A stretch of DNA of 64,000 nt, from positions 118,334,281 to 118,398,280 of the forward strand of contig NC_135498.1 of the NCBI RefSeq assembly GCF_052857255.1. Reading direction: 5' to 3'. This stretch comes from Amblyomma americanum. Taxonomy: Eukaryota; Arthropoda; Arachnida; Ixodida; Ixodidae. The notes beneath the pieces were generated by a model. It had not been told where the DNA came from. It saw only the letters and a list, made by a program, of their open reading frames with translations, and made no database searches. Position 1 is the first letter of the stretch. The number at the start of each line of letters is the position of its first letter. Of this stretch, positions 20,975 to 31,340 are shown one piece after another. Made by a program: the position numbers and the translations under genes.

Positions 20975-21134
20975 CGTTGACATTACAATCTTCGTCGGCG
21001 CCATGCACTATACAAGCCAGCTGACCGAGTCTGAGTTTGGGCATCCACTTGTCACGGTGGACTCGGTGAAAACGTTTTCGCCGCTACTGCGGGCCGTAGA
21101 TGATGAGTCGCCTGCTATGTCAGCGGGACCCTGA
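20975..21134 (+). pseudogene. Coding-like segment conserved with 54060-54216
   Basis: The frame D-I-T-I-F-V-G-A ... S-Q-L-T-E-S-E-F-G-H-P ending A-M-S-A-G-P-stop matches D-I-T-I-L-V-G-A ... S-Q-L-T-E-S-D-F-G-H-P ending A-M-L-A-G-L-stop in copy 2. Most differences are conservative (E/D, V/L) and the stop is in the same place. I do not recognise the protein. It could be a host exon fragment or part of an unknown element. Confidence 0.35.
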
Positions 21135-21359
21135 AGCAGTTCTTGATGGATTGACAAGATCCGAGCAACGCCGAACACGAGGAGAACTAATGCGTGTCGG
21201 GGGTCGAAAGCGATTTTATGAGCGCTTATATAACCATGCATTCGTGCTCATGCACTTTACTTCAAGGCGAAAGTTTTGTATGTTTCATTGATTCAAAGCT
21301 GCTAGTTGTCGGCGTCGGAGCACAAAAGATCCGAGAGCCATGGAGATGGCAAGAAGTAG

Positions 21360-22370
21360 AGAAAGGTAATAAAAGAGACAACTTTATTTCCCACTGGTGC
21401 CGCGAACTAGGGCAGGTGAGTCCTGTGCGGCCCCCAGGTGGGGGCGACGTACTGGGCCCATGAAATGAAAGTTGCGTGGTCTCATCTGGCTGGTTGAGGA
21501 GTTGGTCCGAGCATTCCGCAGTGGGAGCTGGCAGGAAGGCCCGTGGGGGAGGATTATTTTCGCATGCCCAGAGGATGTGCGCCTCAGTGGTGGCCTATCC
21601 GTGGTTGCAATCTGGGCATGTGGGGCCCTATTTCCCAGTGGTGATCAGTGATAGCCTTGAGTGGCTGAGAATTAAGAGCGTCTGATTTCTACGGAGCAGG
21701 GTTGCTTATGTTCGGTGGAGGCCGTGGTTTAGAGGCGGGAAAGGGCATCACGTCTTGTTATGAACATTGGTGATGTCGGCGCAAGTTTAGAGGTCAGCGA
21801 GGGCTCCAGGATCCATGGCGCGGTCCCGGGATTGTTAAACTTCGGGCCAGTTGGCCGCCCCTTCCTTACCCTCCTGTTGTGTGTCAGTGGTGTAGGCAGA
21901 GGCTTATTATTTTGTCGATATTTTTAGGTTCCCCAACGTGATATATGTCCCTTCGTTTCCACAGTTGCCCTCATGGGCGGGTACCCAGATTAGGTCAATT
22001 TTTCGGTCGGGAGTGCAGCCGCGCCGGATGCGTGCGCCGGCAATGCAGATGCAGCCTGCGGAGTTGATTAGGACGGCTCGTTTTGAGTCACCGAGGACAG
22101 TGTGCGTACGGTGGTCAGCGATAGCCAGCGCTATCGCTGTCTCTTCTGCTGCGGCGGGGGAGGAGGCACAAACCACGGCGGCGGAGATAAGGGTAGGGTT
22201 GGTTGCACGGACCACTTAGGATTCACCCTGTCTCGCCGCGTCCATGAGTGTAGTGTGTTCGTCGGCACGATAGAAATCATCCAGTTCTCGGGCTTTGTGC
22301 TAAAGGCGTGCGTCGTGTCGGCGAGGCCGCCGCTTCTTCTGTAGCAGTTTGACAAAAGGCGGGTATGTAG
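21360..22370 (-). pseudogene. LINE 3' relic (RNase H end), block B copy 1
   Basis: On the minus strand, 22215-21907 reads A-A-E-E-T-A-I-A-L-A-I-A-D then L-G-D-S-K-R-A-V and I-D-L-I-W-V-P-A-H-E-G-N, the last three RNase H boxes of an I-like LINE. The Cys-His tail follows toward 21490, and the tail ends near 21370 with AAATAAAGTTGTCTC. Two other copies are at 34411-35398 and (interrupted) 54450-57235. Decayed. Confidence 0.7.
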
Positions 22371-22648
22371 TACACCTGGCAAGAAGTGGAGACGGAAGTG
22401 ACTGGAGCACCTTTGGAGCGAGGACGCATTACCGGAGAGGGCGTCGCAATCGAATATAGGACTTCAGATGGCGGAGGTGGGCGGAGCGTCGGAGGCAGCA
22501 GGTGCCAGCATCAGACCACTTGCTGCATGAATTAGTCGCGCCAGTGCTCACGCAGCAGGAGTCATAAGTGTCTTTGCGAAAGGTTTCGCGGCTGCGCGCG
22601 TCACTGTCTCTTCAGACTGCCCTGCCGACGGTGTGTGTGCAATGCAGT

Positions 22649-23605
22649 CAGTGTTGGTGGTAACGGTTTTCAAGTAACATTGTTACCGGTAACGCCTTAT
22701 TTTTAGGTAACTTAGTAACGTATCCGTTACCATTACGCAACTGTAAATGGTAACATACTTACGTTAACGATTTTTGGTAACGTGAGGTGTCACGTTACTC
22801 GTTACTTTTTATTCCAGTTTATTCGCTCCTCCTCTTTTTTTTAAAGAAAGCGCGGAGTGCCTAAAGTGATATTGCAGATGAACAAAATGTACAGGTGTTC
22901 TCAATAATCCTTGTTGCGGCTCCCGTGCATGCCAGAAACACCTGCCCTCGACGACGCACGCAACTGACAGGAAGACTGAACACCCATAAAGCACGAAATA
23001 CGTGCACGAACACGCATTCACACTCTTACCTTCGCCTACTTCTCTTCCCAAGCCACTGCACACAAAAATCTGTAAAGAGTGGAAGCAAGCCCGGCATTTT
23101 GGTTCATCACATTGTTCAGAATTACTGCAAAATTGCTGAGAGTTCAGCGATGTTTTGTTTGGAAAGTTGCAATCCATGATCAGGTGTCATTTTGTGTTGA
23201 ATGTAATGTTCAGAAAATGGCTTCATCATGTGCCACAGTGTCTGAAGCCATCACATATAACTCTGCAGTGACTACTGAGGCCACCAAAATATAGCTGAAC
23301 TCCTGCACATTTGTGTAAATTATTCTCGTCAAATCAGGCTTTCGGGTAAAATCGCTGTTTTGGCTAGAAGTTTTAAATGAAATATAAGCTTTTTAAAATT
23401 GTTATCGTGACTTCTTGCATCGAAGACGCACTGATTAAAATTTATGATCATGCAGTAATGAAAACGTAACGAGTGGAATTTTTTTCGGTAACGGTTAGGC
23501 GTTACATTTTTTTTTGTAGCTAAGGCAGGGCAGTAACGCGTTCCTGTGTTTTTAGCGTAAAGAGTAACGTATTCAGTCATTTTTTCCGTAACATCTACAA
23601 CACTG
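22649..23605. mobile_element. hAT-like non-autonomous transposon
   Basis: Ends are CAGTGTTGGTGGTAACG on the left and, inverted, CAGTGTTGTAGATGTTACGG on the right. Flanks AATGCAGT (22641-22648) and GATGCAGT (23606-23613) match at 7 of 8, the target-duplication length of hAT elements. Both ends are packed with GTAAC/GTTAC motifs (22655-22806 and 23465-23595), the sub-terminal repeat pattern known in short hAT families beginning CAGTGTTG. There is no transposase ORF. A second copy at 57539 is split by a LINE. Confidence 0.75.
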
Positions 23606-23613
23606 GATGCAGT

Positions 23614-26082
23614 GTGATGGAATTACGACGACATCATTGTCTGTGGCCTGCGAGGCGACCGCGTCACGTGAACAGCGGAAAGAGGGCGCCCACAAAGGTA
23701 CGCTACCGGCTCCAAGGCAAGAGAGCCGATAAATCCTGTACGACGGCTGCAGAGGCGGGCTGCAACATCGACGATCACCGCTACGGTAAGAGCGCGGGAA
23801 GCTAGTCTCAACCGGTTGAAGAGACGTTGAATTACGCAACGATAAGCGGACATGAAGCGACAGAAGCGTGCGGCCAACGTCGAGTTGCGGTAACGTGAAG
23901 CTGAAGCAATGCGGCAGAGGCGGGAACAGGAGGCTCAGGTAGGTGGTGGTGGTGAAAACTTTAATGGACTCAGGGGAGTTTAGGACACGCAGGTGCTTGG
24001 GCCCCCGCACGGCCCCTCTGCACAGAAACGTTCAAACGTTGCACTCGCGGGGGTAGAGAGGTTTCTAATTTATACTCGTAACCAGTCTTAAGTGTCCGTG
24101 GCGAATATTCCTGCCGGCCTCTTTTTCGTTGATAAGTATGTGATCGAATCTTCGCCAGTACAGACAATGCCGCGAAGGCTGTTAATCTTTGTTCTTGCTC
24201 AAAGCGACCTGTGTGCGGCTTTAACATTTCCTGCTGCGAGAAATGGCTAGTTTTATCTAGAATGACTGCACCTACGTTCAAAGAGTTTCATTGCTCGAGA
24301 TTGCGCAGTTACCTTAGAGGCTTAATCGGAGTTGTTTGCCAACCTTTAAGCCACCGCGGCCGGGTAAAGCCGAATTCCTGTCTTTCGTGATCCGCCCAAC
24401 ACATCTGTTGGTATCTGTACCGCCTGGTTGTTCAGGTATCTGTGGCAGAAAGTCTGCCCTATAGAGAGTCCTTTTAAGAACCAGTTCAGCAAACGCAAAC
24501 TAGACAGACAAATCCTAGGCATTTTGTCTTCATCGCGCTATGGGCGCAATAAAGGTACTCCAGTCTCCGCAGCGGCTCCAGCAAGAGTCGAACTTGCAAA
24601 ATATTGGACACCATTGATTCGTCCCGATTGGTGCCCATGCGGTGGCAGGAGCGCACGCAGGTGCAGGTTAACTGGCGCCATCTGGCGCCCTACAAGCGAT
24701 CTGCGCATGCGCACTGGCGACGCGCGGACTCGCAGTACTCGGGTAATGGTATACAGCACGATGCGCGTTATGGTAAAAGCGTCTAACATCTGCGGGGATG
24801 GTCCTCGCTTCTCATATGGGTAAATAACATAAACAGCTTGTTTGATCCTGACATGCGAAAGAAAGCGCGCCATTGCTCTCATGGATGCTTCCCCAAAGAG
24901 AATGAAGCAATGCTTATTTTCCCCTGAAGTGCGGAAAAAGGGCGCAGTCGCTTGTTGGTTCAGGCGTCCGTAACTCTCCCGCAGGAAAATTAAGTCTGCC
25001 TAAGAGCGCAAATGCGAAAACCTTTCCCTGTTCTCATTGCACTTTAATTTTTCATCTCCTTTTCCTGTAATATTTTACTGGTTTTATTTTTATTCACTTC
25101 TTATTTCTATTTTCTTTTGAATTTTTCGTTTTTTTTTAATTTATTTTCACATTTCGTCTTATTTTCCAATTCCTGGTATTTTTCATTACTTAATTACACG
25201 TTGCCTGATAACTGCAGCTTAATCAACTTTTACGTTTTTGTTTTAATTACCGCACAACTTATGATTGATAGTTCGTGCGGACAACTTCCGCCTACAACTT
25301 TCGTCGTCCACGCCACTCATGAGCCAAGGAAGGCTTCCGCCTTAAAATGCTCTCCGGGACGTTAGGCCACGCGACTATCCACGCCTTGCCGCAGCTGCGC
25401 GCGTTGAGCCGATAGCACTCGCTCCTCTCGCAACTATCTAATCACGTGACGCTGCTTTTCGGAGCCGACGGCCCTCTCGCAACTGCCGGAAATCGCGTGA
25501 CGCTCCATTCGCTATATAAAAACGTGTGGCCTGTGCTTACGTTCGTGTGATTACTTCAACTGAGCTTTCATCATTCTTGCTAGGTTCAGCCGGGTTGAAC
25601 CACAGGTAATTTTTTGGAGCGAAAAGCTCCACTTTTAGAATGCAAAGCTGAAGGTCAAATGACGCATGGATTTGACCTCTGGCTCGCCGCACGTGCGGCT
25701 GAGTTTTCATAACATGCCACTTGTCGCACAGGTACCGCTCGTTGCGCAGCTGCGCTGACCGCAGTTCACACAGCTCGCTCTCAGAATTTTCGTCACGTGA
25801 CTAACCACGTAATTCGTTCCTGCTGATTAAAGGCCAGAGCTCGCCGCCTGGACCCCCCCCCCCCACACACACACACAAGTCACATGTGTGAGAGCCCGTA
25901 AGGCAGGCACTTTCTTTTATAATATTCCTTCAGTCGCAACAACGACACACACCGCAGAAGCCGAGGTGGCTTCCCGGCCCTACGGGAATGGGATCTATAG
26001 GAGCTCTCACCGATCTGGCGAGTGCTCCTTGTAACCGGGTGTATCTGCTGCTAAACCGTCGTAGTCGTTTGGGAGGATGCAC
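23614..26082. other. No gene; weak LINE tail and promoter-like segment
   Basis: 23940-24030 on the minus strand ends TTAAAGTTTTCACCACCACC after a short Cys-poor frame, like a LINE 3' end. 25435-25520 holds two CTCTCGCAACT repeats, two CGTGACGCT motifs and a TATA-like CTATATAAAA (25512-25521). 25040-25250 is strongly AT-rich. 25852-25877 is a poly-C run followed by (CA)n. I see no convincing exon. Confidence 0.4.
25512..25521 (+). promoter_or_regulatory. TATA-like element (weak)
   Basis: CTATATAAAA lies ~80 bp downstream of repeated CTCTCGCAACT and CGTGACGCT motifs. The stretch could be an LTR or promoter of an old element. No downstream ORF supports transcription, so this is tentative. Confidence 0.25.
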
Positions 26083-26338
26083 CCGCCGCGGTGGCTCAGT
26101 GGTTAGGCCGCTCGACTACTGATCCGAAGTTCCCGGGTTCGAACCCGACCGCGGCGGCTGCGTTTTTATGCAGGCAAAACGCTAAGGCGCCCATGTGCTG
26201 TGCGATGTCAGTGCACGTTAAATATCCCCAGGCGGTCGAAATTATTCCGGAGCCCTCCACTACAGCACATCTTCCTTCCTTTCTTCTTTCACTCCCTCAT
26301 TTATCCTTTCCCTTACGGCGCGCTTCAGGTGTCCAACC
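26083..26338 (+). repeat. SINE, 3' truncated
   Basis: Complete head GCCGCGGTGGCTCAGTGGTT, GGTTCGAACCCGACC B box and body down to CGCGCTTCAGGTGTCCAAC. The last ~60 bp are missing. Confidence 0.92.
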
Positions 26339-26648
26339 TTATTCTTGAAGACATATGAGTTTAATTATGTTTCTCCGACACAAACTGCTTTTGTATTGCG
26401 GATGTATTGTATCTTTTTATCATCGTCTATTTTCCTGCTTCTATTATGTGAACTTGTGTACACCCGATTATATTTGACCCTTTGGAGCTGTTGACGCGAT
26501 TTTTTTTGTTTTCCTGCTAGATATGTTTCTTTCATTTTCTGTGCGTTGAATTGTAATCTTCATATGTATAAATAGTCTGCGACGAGTTAACACAGATACA
26601 TGTTCATTTCTCACATCAAAACTATTTCAGATATAGCACCTGTCTTAC
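26339..26648. other. AT-rich, nothing recognised
   Basis: About 310 bp of T-rich DNA without a supported ORF or match elsewhere in the window. Confidence 0.4.
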
Positions 26649-26650
26649 TA

Positions 26651-26729
<79 letters not shown>
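26649..26729. repeat. (TA)n microsatellite, 81 bp
   Basis: A dinucleotide TA array broken by two TATATG units at the ends. The Tyr-Ile frames reported there come from the repeat. Confidence 0.95.
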
Positions 26730-26732
<3 letters not shown>

Positions 26733-26734
26733 AT

Positions 26735-26873
26735 AACGTGACAGTCTGTTGGCCTTGTCAATTAGGGGTGGGAGCCTCGTCAAGCTACTGAGTTTGTGGC
26801 TTTTTGCTCCTACCCTAGCATTTTTTTTTCTGTTCTTCAGGACAAAAAATGCTGAATAAAGTTGATTGAGTTG
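26735..26873 (+). repeat. LINE 3' tail fragment
   Basis: Ends in GCTGAATAAAGTTGATTGAGTTGA, a polyadenylation-like signal followed by a TTGA-type repeat, as at LINE 3' ends. It abuts block A copy 2. Confidence 0.4.
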
Positions 26874-27060
26874 ATATATGAAACAGATACTACGCCATTT
26901 CCTTTCCACAAAAAACCAATTATTATTAAGCAAGGTCTCGAAGGCTTCTCTGCTTACTGTATTTTGTCCCACCCCCGGTGATTGCGGGCACGCCCAAATT
27001 GTGTGGTTGAGTGTCCATCTCGCCCCACAGTGTTGCACTGATCGTTATCACTAAGCTATA
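26874..27060 (-). pseudogene. LINE C-terminal Cys-His relic next to a SINE end
   Basis: 26874-26935 is a plus-strand SINE 3' fragment. 27038-26936 on the minus strand reads C-G-A-R-W-T-L-N-H-T-I-W-A-C-P, the Cys-x-His-Cys tail of I-like LINEs, then runs into the SINE fragment. The same pair occurs at the start of block A copy 1. Confidence 0.55.
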
Positions 27061-27206
27061 GTAGCACGTGAAACGCCCAGACCATCCGAGGCCGCAACAT
27101 AGAGACTGCGGATGAAGGTTCGATAGCGCTCGCTTGTGTAGGAACGAATTTGAAGGTTAAAATTTGCGACAGCAAAACCATCGTCTAAAATTTTGGAAAA
27201 GAGAGG

Positions 27207-27400
27207 ATGTCACTGGAAGCGGCCAAAATACTCACCCAAAGAACGCTGAATAGGAAAATTCAGTTAATGTGGACGCCCGCGCACGCTGCCTTCACTGGTA
27301 ACGAGGCGGCTCACGAGCTATCGCTAGCTTACTTCCGAGAAGCCGTCGGCCCTCCCCCTCCCCCCCCCCCTTTCGAACACTGGGCATACGACGAGTTTCA
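27207..27400 (+). pseudogene. LINE RNase H terminal relic
   Basis: The frame gives L-N-R-K-I-Q-L-M-W-T-P-A-H and F-T-G-N-E-A-A-H-E-L, the final RNase H box, then a poly-proline slippage (C run at 27359-27370) and H-W-A-Y-D-E. It is broken by the LINE tail at 27404 and resumes at 27659. Confidence 0.65.
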
Positions 27401-27403
27401 GAA

Positions 27404-27645
27404 TGAATGATTGAATGAAAAACTTTATTGTATAAGGGTTATTTCTCGCAGCGTAGGTGGAGCCGTCAGTCCAGGGCCCCAGCGGCCTTTGCAGTCTTGC
27501 GAGCCCTCTCGATCAGCTTGAGCTGCTCTTCAGGCTTCGAGCTGGACAGCGCAGCCTCCCACTGCTCCGGTGTAGGTGTGTTGTTTATCGGCGCTGCCTG
27601 CATTTTCTGACAGGCCCATGTAACGTGGTAAAGCGTTGCGTGTTC
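27404..27645 (-). mobile_element. 5'-truncated LINE tail with 13-bp target duplication
   Basis: Minus-strand LINE 3' end: the protein ends A-A-G-A-L-D-stop, after H-V-T-W-A-C-Q-K, and the tail is AATAAAGTTTTTCATTCAAT plus a CATT-type repeat. It is flanked by ACGAGTTTCAGAA (27391-27403) and ACGAGTTTAAGAA (27646-27658), 12 of 13 identical. It is absent from the same place in block A copy 1 (near 1690). Confidence 0.85.
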
Positions 27646-28253
27646 ACGAGTTTAAGAAAACTGCGCGGAAACAATCGACCACTATAAATTGGGACTCAGA
27701 CTGGTACCCCCGCTACAGGGTGGCCTAAATAATAGAGAAGCTGTCGCGTGGAGGCGGCTCCAATATATTTCCTGCCAACGCATATGTAGTTCCAGCCTAG
27801 GACGCTGGAGAGAGCGGGAAGGCGTCGAATCAGACGGATGCCGTCCTAACGCCCTCCAGTGTCTCCAGCATTTAAGATTCCCAAACAATTGTGTACTTAA
27901 CATCTTAACCACACATCAGCGACAGAAGCAGCCACAACGCGCTAAAGGCTCTCCCCTATCCGCACTTTGGGTCAGCAAAGTGGCCCCTGAATTTTTATGC
28001 TATTCCGCTGTCCTAGTGTGAATGTTCATGTATCGCGTTGCTGTTTGAATTGCACGTGTGTAAACAAACTTTTGTAGCGAAAGCTACACTAGGATAGCCG
28101 GCGGTGCATTTTAGTCAAGCGTCACAAGTGTACTGAGCATTCGCCACTAGTTGCACCGAGCCACAAGTGTTCCCCCGCAGTGCCGCGTTGCGACTTTCCT
28201 CAAAATCCAGTTTTCAGCCCTCTTTTTTCCTTTCTTTTTTCCCTCTCTCCTAG

Positions 28254-28590
28254 CCGCAGCTGTAGCTGAGTAAAAGTTATGCGTTCGGCAGCTGGCGCGA
28301 AAGACGCGGGTTCGATCTCGGCCGCGGCGGTTGAATTTCGTTGGAGGCGAAATTCTAGAGGCCCGTGTTCTGTGCGATGTCAGTGCATGTTAAAGAATGC
28401 CAGGTGGTCTAAATTTCCGCAGCCCTTCACTACGGCGTTTCTCATAGCCTCAGTCGCTTTGGGACGTTAAACCCCAATAAACCAAACTAAATCTTTCCCT
28501 CTCTCCTATCCATTCCTTTTCGGCGCGTTTCGAGTGGCCACCGAGATATTTGAGACAGTTACTGCGCCATTTCTTTTCCTCAATGACTAA
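28254..28590 (+). repeat. Second-family SINE plus SINE 3' fragment
   Basis: Same structure as 2279-2620: diverged head with AGCTGAGTAAAAG, GCGGGTTCGATCTCGGCC, the TTTGGGACGTTAAACCCC end, then a fragment ending ACTGCGCCATTTC. Confidence 0.75.
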
Positions 28591-28649
28591 ACACAACAAG
28601 TCAGCCGCCTGCGTTCATTGGCGTTGACAGTGTTCTAGGGGCCGTCCAT

Positions 28650-29880
28650 TTTCACGAATGGAAAGGCGCACAACTGGCTCCCTCTGGTCGCTTCATTGTT
28701 GGAGGGGAATGGCTCCCTGGGTCAGTGGAGACCTCAATATCGCTTTCATGTACATACATGGGGTTGGTGTCCAACGCCAGAAACCCGCTTTATTGCGTTC
28801 CGCATACTGGATATACCATACCTATTCTTTTGGATTGGATATCCTGAGTCTGGCTTAAGGAAGTGCCACTCTCCATCGACTGGAAGACCGCCCAGTTCAC
28901 CTTCATTTTTAAATACAACAAGGCAGTAAGCCGGGCTAGTTGGTGCCTTCTTTTCAAGAAAACAGGGCAGCAGAAGGTAATCGACACGGAAACCTCCGTC
29001 CCATCTCCTGTGTTGGTAAACTCATGAAGACGATGGTATCCGACAGGTCGTCCGAGTTCCTGCAATACCTACATCTTTATGCAGACACCATGTTCAGGTT
29101 TCCCCACACTGATCTGCACAGTATGTCCTGCTACAACTCACTGGGGCTGTCCTGGACCCGGTAAAATTCCCCCTCAATGACAAGGACGTACTCGCCTTGG
29201 ATTTAAAGGGAGCATTCGACAACGTTACCCACAATATATTTCTCGCCCACCTCTTTGAAACTAACCGCGCCGCGATGGCTCAGTGGTTAGGGCGCTCTGC
29301 TGCTGATCCGGAGACCCCCGGGTTCGAATCCGACTGCGGCGGAAGCGTTTCGATGGGGCTAAGCGCTTAGGTGCCTGTGTGCTGTACGATGTCAGTGCAC
29401 GGTACTCGAAATTAGTCCGGAGCCCTACACTACGGCATCTCTTTCTTCCTTTATTCTGTCACTCGCTTCATTATCTCTTCCATTACGGCGCGGTTCAGGT
29501 GTCCGCCGATATTTTGCCATTTCCTTTGCAGAACTAAAACAATTTCAATACATGCGGATATTTTTTAAACGCAGACCACCTTACATTCGAATCCAGAATA
29601 ACGAACATGGACCTTTTCATTTAGGAGCTAGGGATACACCACAGGGCACAATGCTCTCTTACCTGTTATTCTATTTGGCTATGACGCACCTACCGGCCCA
29701 GCTGGGCGCTGTGGCCAGTGTGCAGCATGCTCTGTATGCCGATGACATCGCAATGTGGGCCACGCAGGGCTCCCTCGGAGACAATGAGGCCAACCTGCAG
29801 GAGGCGGCGACCAAAGCGGACCATTTTGCTTGCCGCTGTAGCCTCCGTTGCTCTCTCCAAAAGTCTGTATTGTGCACGTT
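28650..29880 (+). pseudogene. LINE reverse transcriptase relic split by a SINE
   Basis: 28855-29264: I-D-W-K-T-A-Q-F-T-F, R-P-I-S-C-V-G-K-L-M-K-T-M-V-S-D, then L-D-L-K-G-A-F-D-N-V-T-H-N with the first catalytic aspartate. A plus SINE (29265-29530) interrupts. 29552-29880 continues with H-L-G-A-R-D-T-P-Q-G-T-M-L and L-Y-A-D-D-I-A-M-W, the catalytic Y-A-D-D box, then stops at a short tandem repeat. The frame is broken in several places. Confidence 0.75.
29265..29530 (+). repeat. SINE inserted in a LINE relic
   Basis: Head CGCGATGGCTCAGTGGTTAG, B box GGGTTCGAATCCGAC, body to GGTTCAGGTGTCCGCCGATA. The usual tail is missing. It sits between two parts of a reverse transcriptase. Flanks GAAACTAA and GAACTAAA suggest a small, now imperfect, duplication. 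Confidence 0.88.
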
Positions 29881-29923
29881 GCTCTCTCCAAAAGTATGAA
29901 TTGTGCACGTTTGTGCACAATTC
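29847..29923. repeat. 31-bp tandem repeat ending in a perfect hairpin
   Basis: Two near-identical 31-bp units begin GTTGCTCTCTCCAAAAGT (29847 and 29878). The second runs into GAATTGTGCAC, four bases, then GTGCACAATTC (29898-29923), a perfect 11-bp inverted repeat. Confidence 0.9.
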
Positions 29924-30699
29924 AGACTTCAGCGCAAGCGCCCTGTCATGTGGTATCTTTCATATTTTGCAGTCTCTCTTTGGAACGCGGGAAAAAGGAC
30001 CACGTCAGACATATCGTGTAGGAAACAATTTTTTAGAGGTTTCTGTAGGTGCTCTAGAACTTTGCTTATCACACTTGGGATCTGCAGCGAGTACTTCGAA
30101 AGTTGATGAATTAAATGAAGCTAATGAATTAGATAAGAGAAAAATAAAGAACAAATTATTGTGCATTAGCTCAGCTATTCTAGGATATACAAAGCGAAAG
30201 ATGCCGGCGTTCACTGTGCTCATTGGCGTTGGCGTTGACGACGTTCTAGATGGCGATGACGTTGAGCAAAGGAAGTGCGCATAACTGGCTCCCTGGATAT
30301 GTGGAGGCCTCATTCGTGCTTTTATACATGTGGCGATGGTGAGAGAAAGATGTGGCCTGAATGCATTAGCGCCGACAGCGTTGTGGCTGGCATGCTTCAC
30401 TGCAGCAATAGCTGGGCCGCAGCGTTCATTTGGTGATCCATCTCTCGCGATCAACCATTAACTGCATGCCACCTCCAAGGGTGGCAGGGAGGGCCCGCTG
30501 CCTATCCAGTGTGCGAAACGCAGTAAAAGCAGGCTTTTGCAGTTGGACACCAACACCACGCACATGAAAGCGAGATTGTGGTTTCCACAGGCCCACATAG
30601 CCGGTTGAGCGCCTTTCCTCTCATGAAAGCTAACGGCCTCTGCAAATGGTTCAACGCCAATGCACTCTATGAAACCCGTAGGCTAACTTGTTTTGTTTG
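29924..30699. other. No gene; inverted pair of a block A repeat
   Basis: 30195-30330 plus resembles the start of the block A unit GCGTTCATTGGCGTTGACAG found at 2636 and 28610. 30486-30665 is the same unit on the minus strand. No supported ORF. Confidence 0.45.
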
Positions 30700-30809
30700 G
30701 TTCTTGAGGAAAGGAAATGGCACAGTAGCCGTCTCACATATCTCGGTGGACACCCAAACCGCGGCGTAAAAGAAGGGATAAAGAAGGGAGGGAAAGAAGA
30801 AAGAGAGAA
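30700..30809 (-). repeat. SINE 3' fragment
   Basis: TTCTTGAGGAAAGGAAATGG, GTGGACACCCAAACC and AGAAGGGATAAAGAAGG are the 3' third of the common SINE in minus orientation. Confidence 0.75.
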
Positions 30810-31080
30810 CTGAAAATGGAAAGTTGGATCGCGAGGAAAGGCGCGGCGCTGCGCAGGGGCGGAACACCTGTGGCTCGGTGCTACTAGTGGCGCATGCGCA
30901 GTATTGACTAGGGAGCGAGAGAGAGAGAAATGCACCGTAAGTGACGTCACTCGTGCTCCGACATACGCCGGCTCGCGCGAAGGGCGGTGTTGACCTGCGT
31001 TGTGAAGCTTCTCGCTTCAAAATAGCCCGAGTGACTCTTGGCTAGTGCCAATAATACGCACTCGGTTCCATTCGCGACAA

Positions 31081-31340
31081 AAATAATAATAATAATTGGT
31101 TTTTGGGGAAAGGAAATGGCGTAGTATCTGGCTCTTATATCGTTGGGCACCTGAACCGCGCCATAAGAAAAGGGATAAATGAGGGAGTGAAAGAAGAAAG
31201 GAAGAGAGAGGTGCCGTAGTGGAGGGCTCTTGAATAATTTCGACCACCTGGGGATCTTTAACGTGCACTGACATCGCATAGCACAAGGGTGCCTTAGCGT
31301 TTTGCCTCCATAAAAACGCAGCCGCAGCGTCGGGTTCAAA
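31081..31340 (-). repeat. SINE, head truncated at the B box
   Basis: (AAT)n tail at the left, all body boxes present, ending at GTCGGGTTCAAA inside the B box. The A box is missing. Confidence 0.9.

Larger units (their letters stand above)
20975..22648. repeat. Duplicated composite block B, copy 1
   Basis: Matches 54057-57538, once the LINE at 55141-56931 is removed. It contains a coding-like segment, a minus LINE 3' relic and ~270 bp of unknown sequence up to the hAT-like element. In copy 2 it follows block C with only ~45 bp between, showing that C and B were one unit before the LINEs of 14297-20974 arrived in copy 1. Confidence 0.8.
26874..29225. repeat. Duplicated composite block A, copy 2
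   Basis: Matches 1162-3238. Differences: a 242-bp LINE tail is inserted at 27404-27645 here only, and the reverse-transcriptase relic continues past the point where copy 1 is cut. Confidence 0.75.

Noticed and set aside
24565..24605. B-box-like AAGTTCGACTCTTGC on the minus strand
   Set aside because: No A box or cloverleaf at the right distance. Taken as chance.
26600..27038. ORFs with Tyr-Ile repeats
   Set aside because: They are translation of the (TA)n array.
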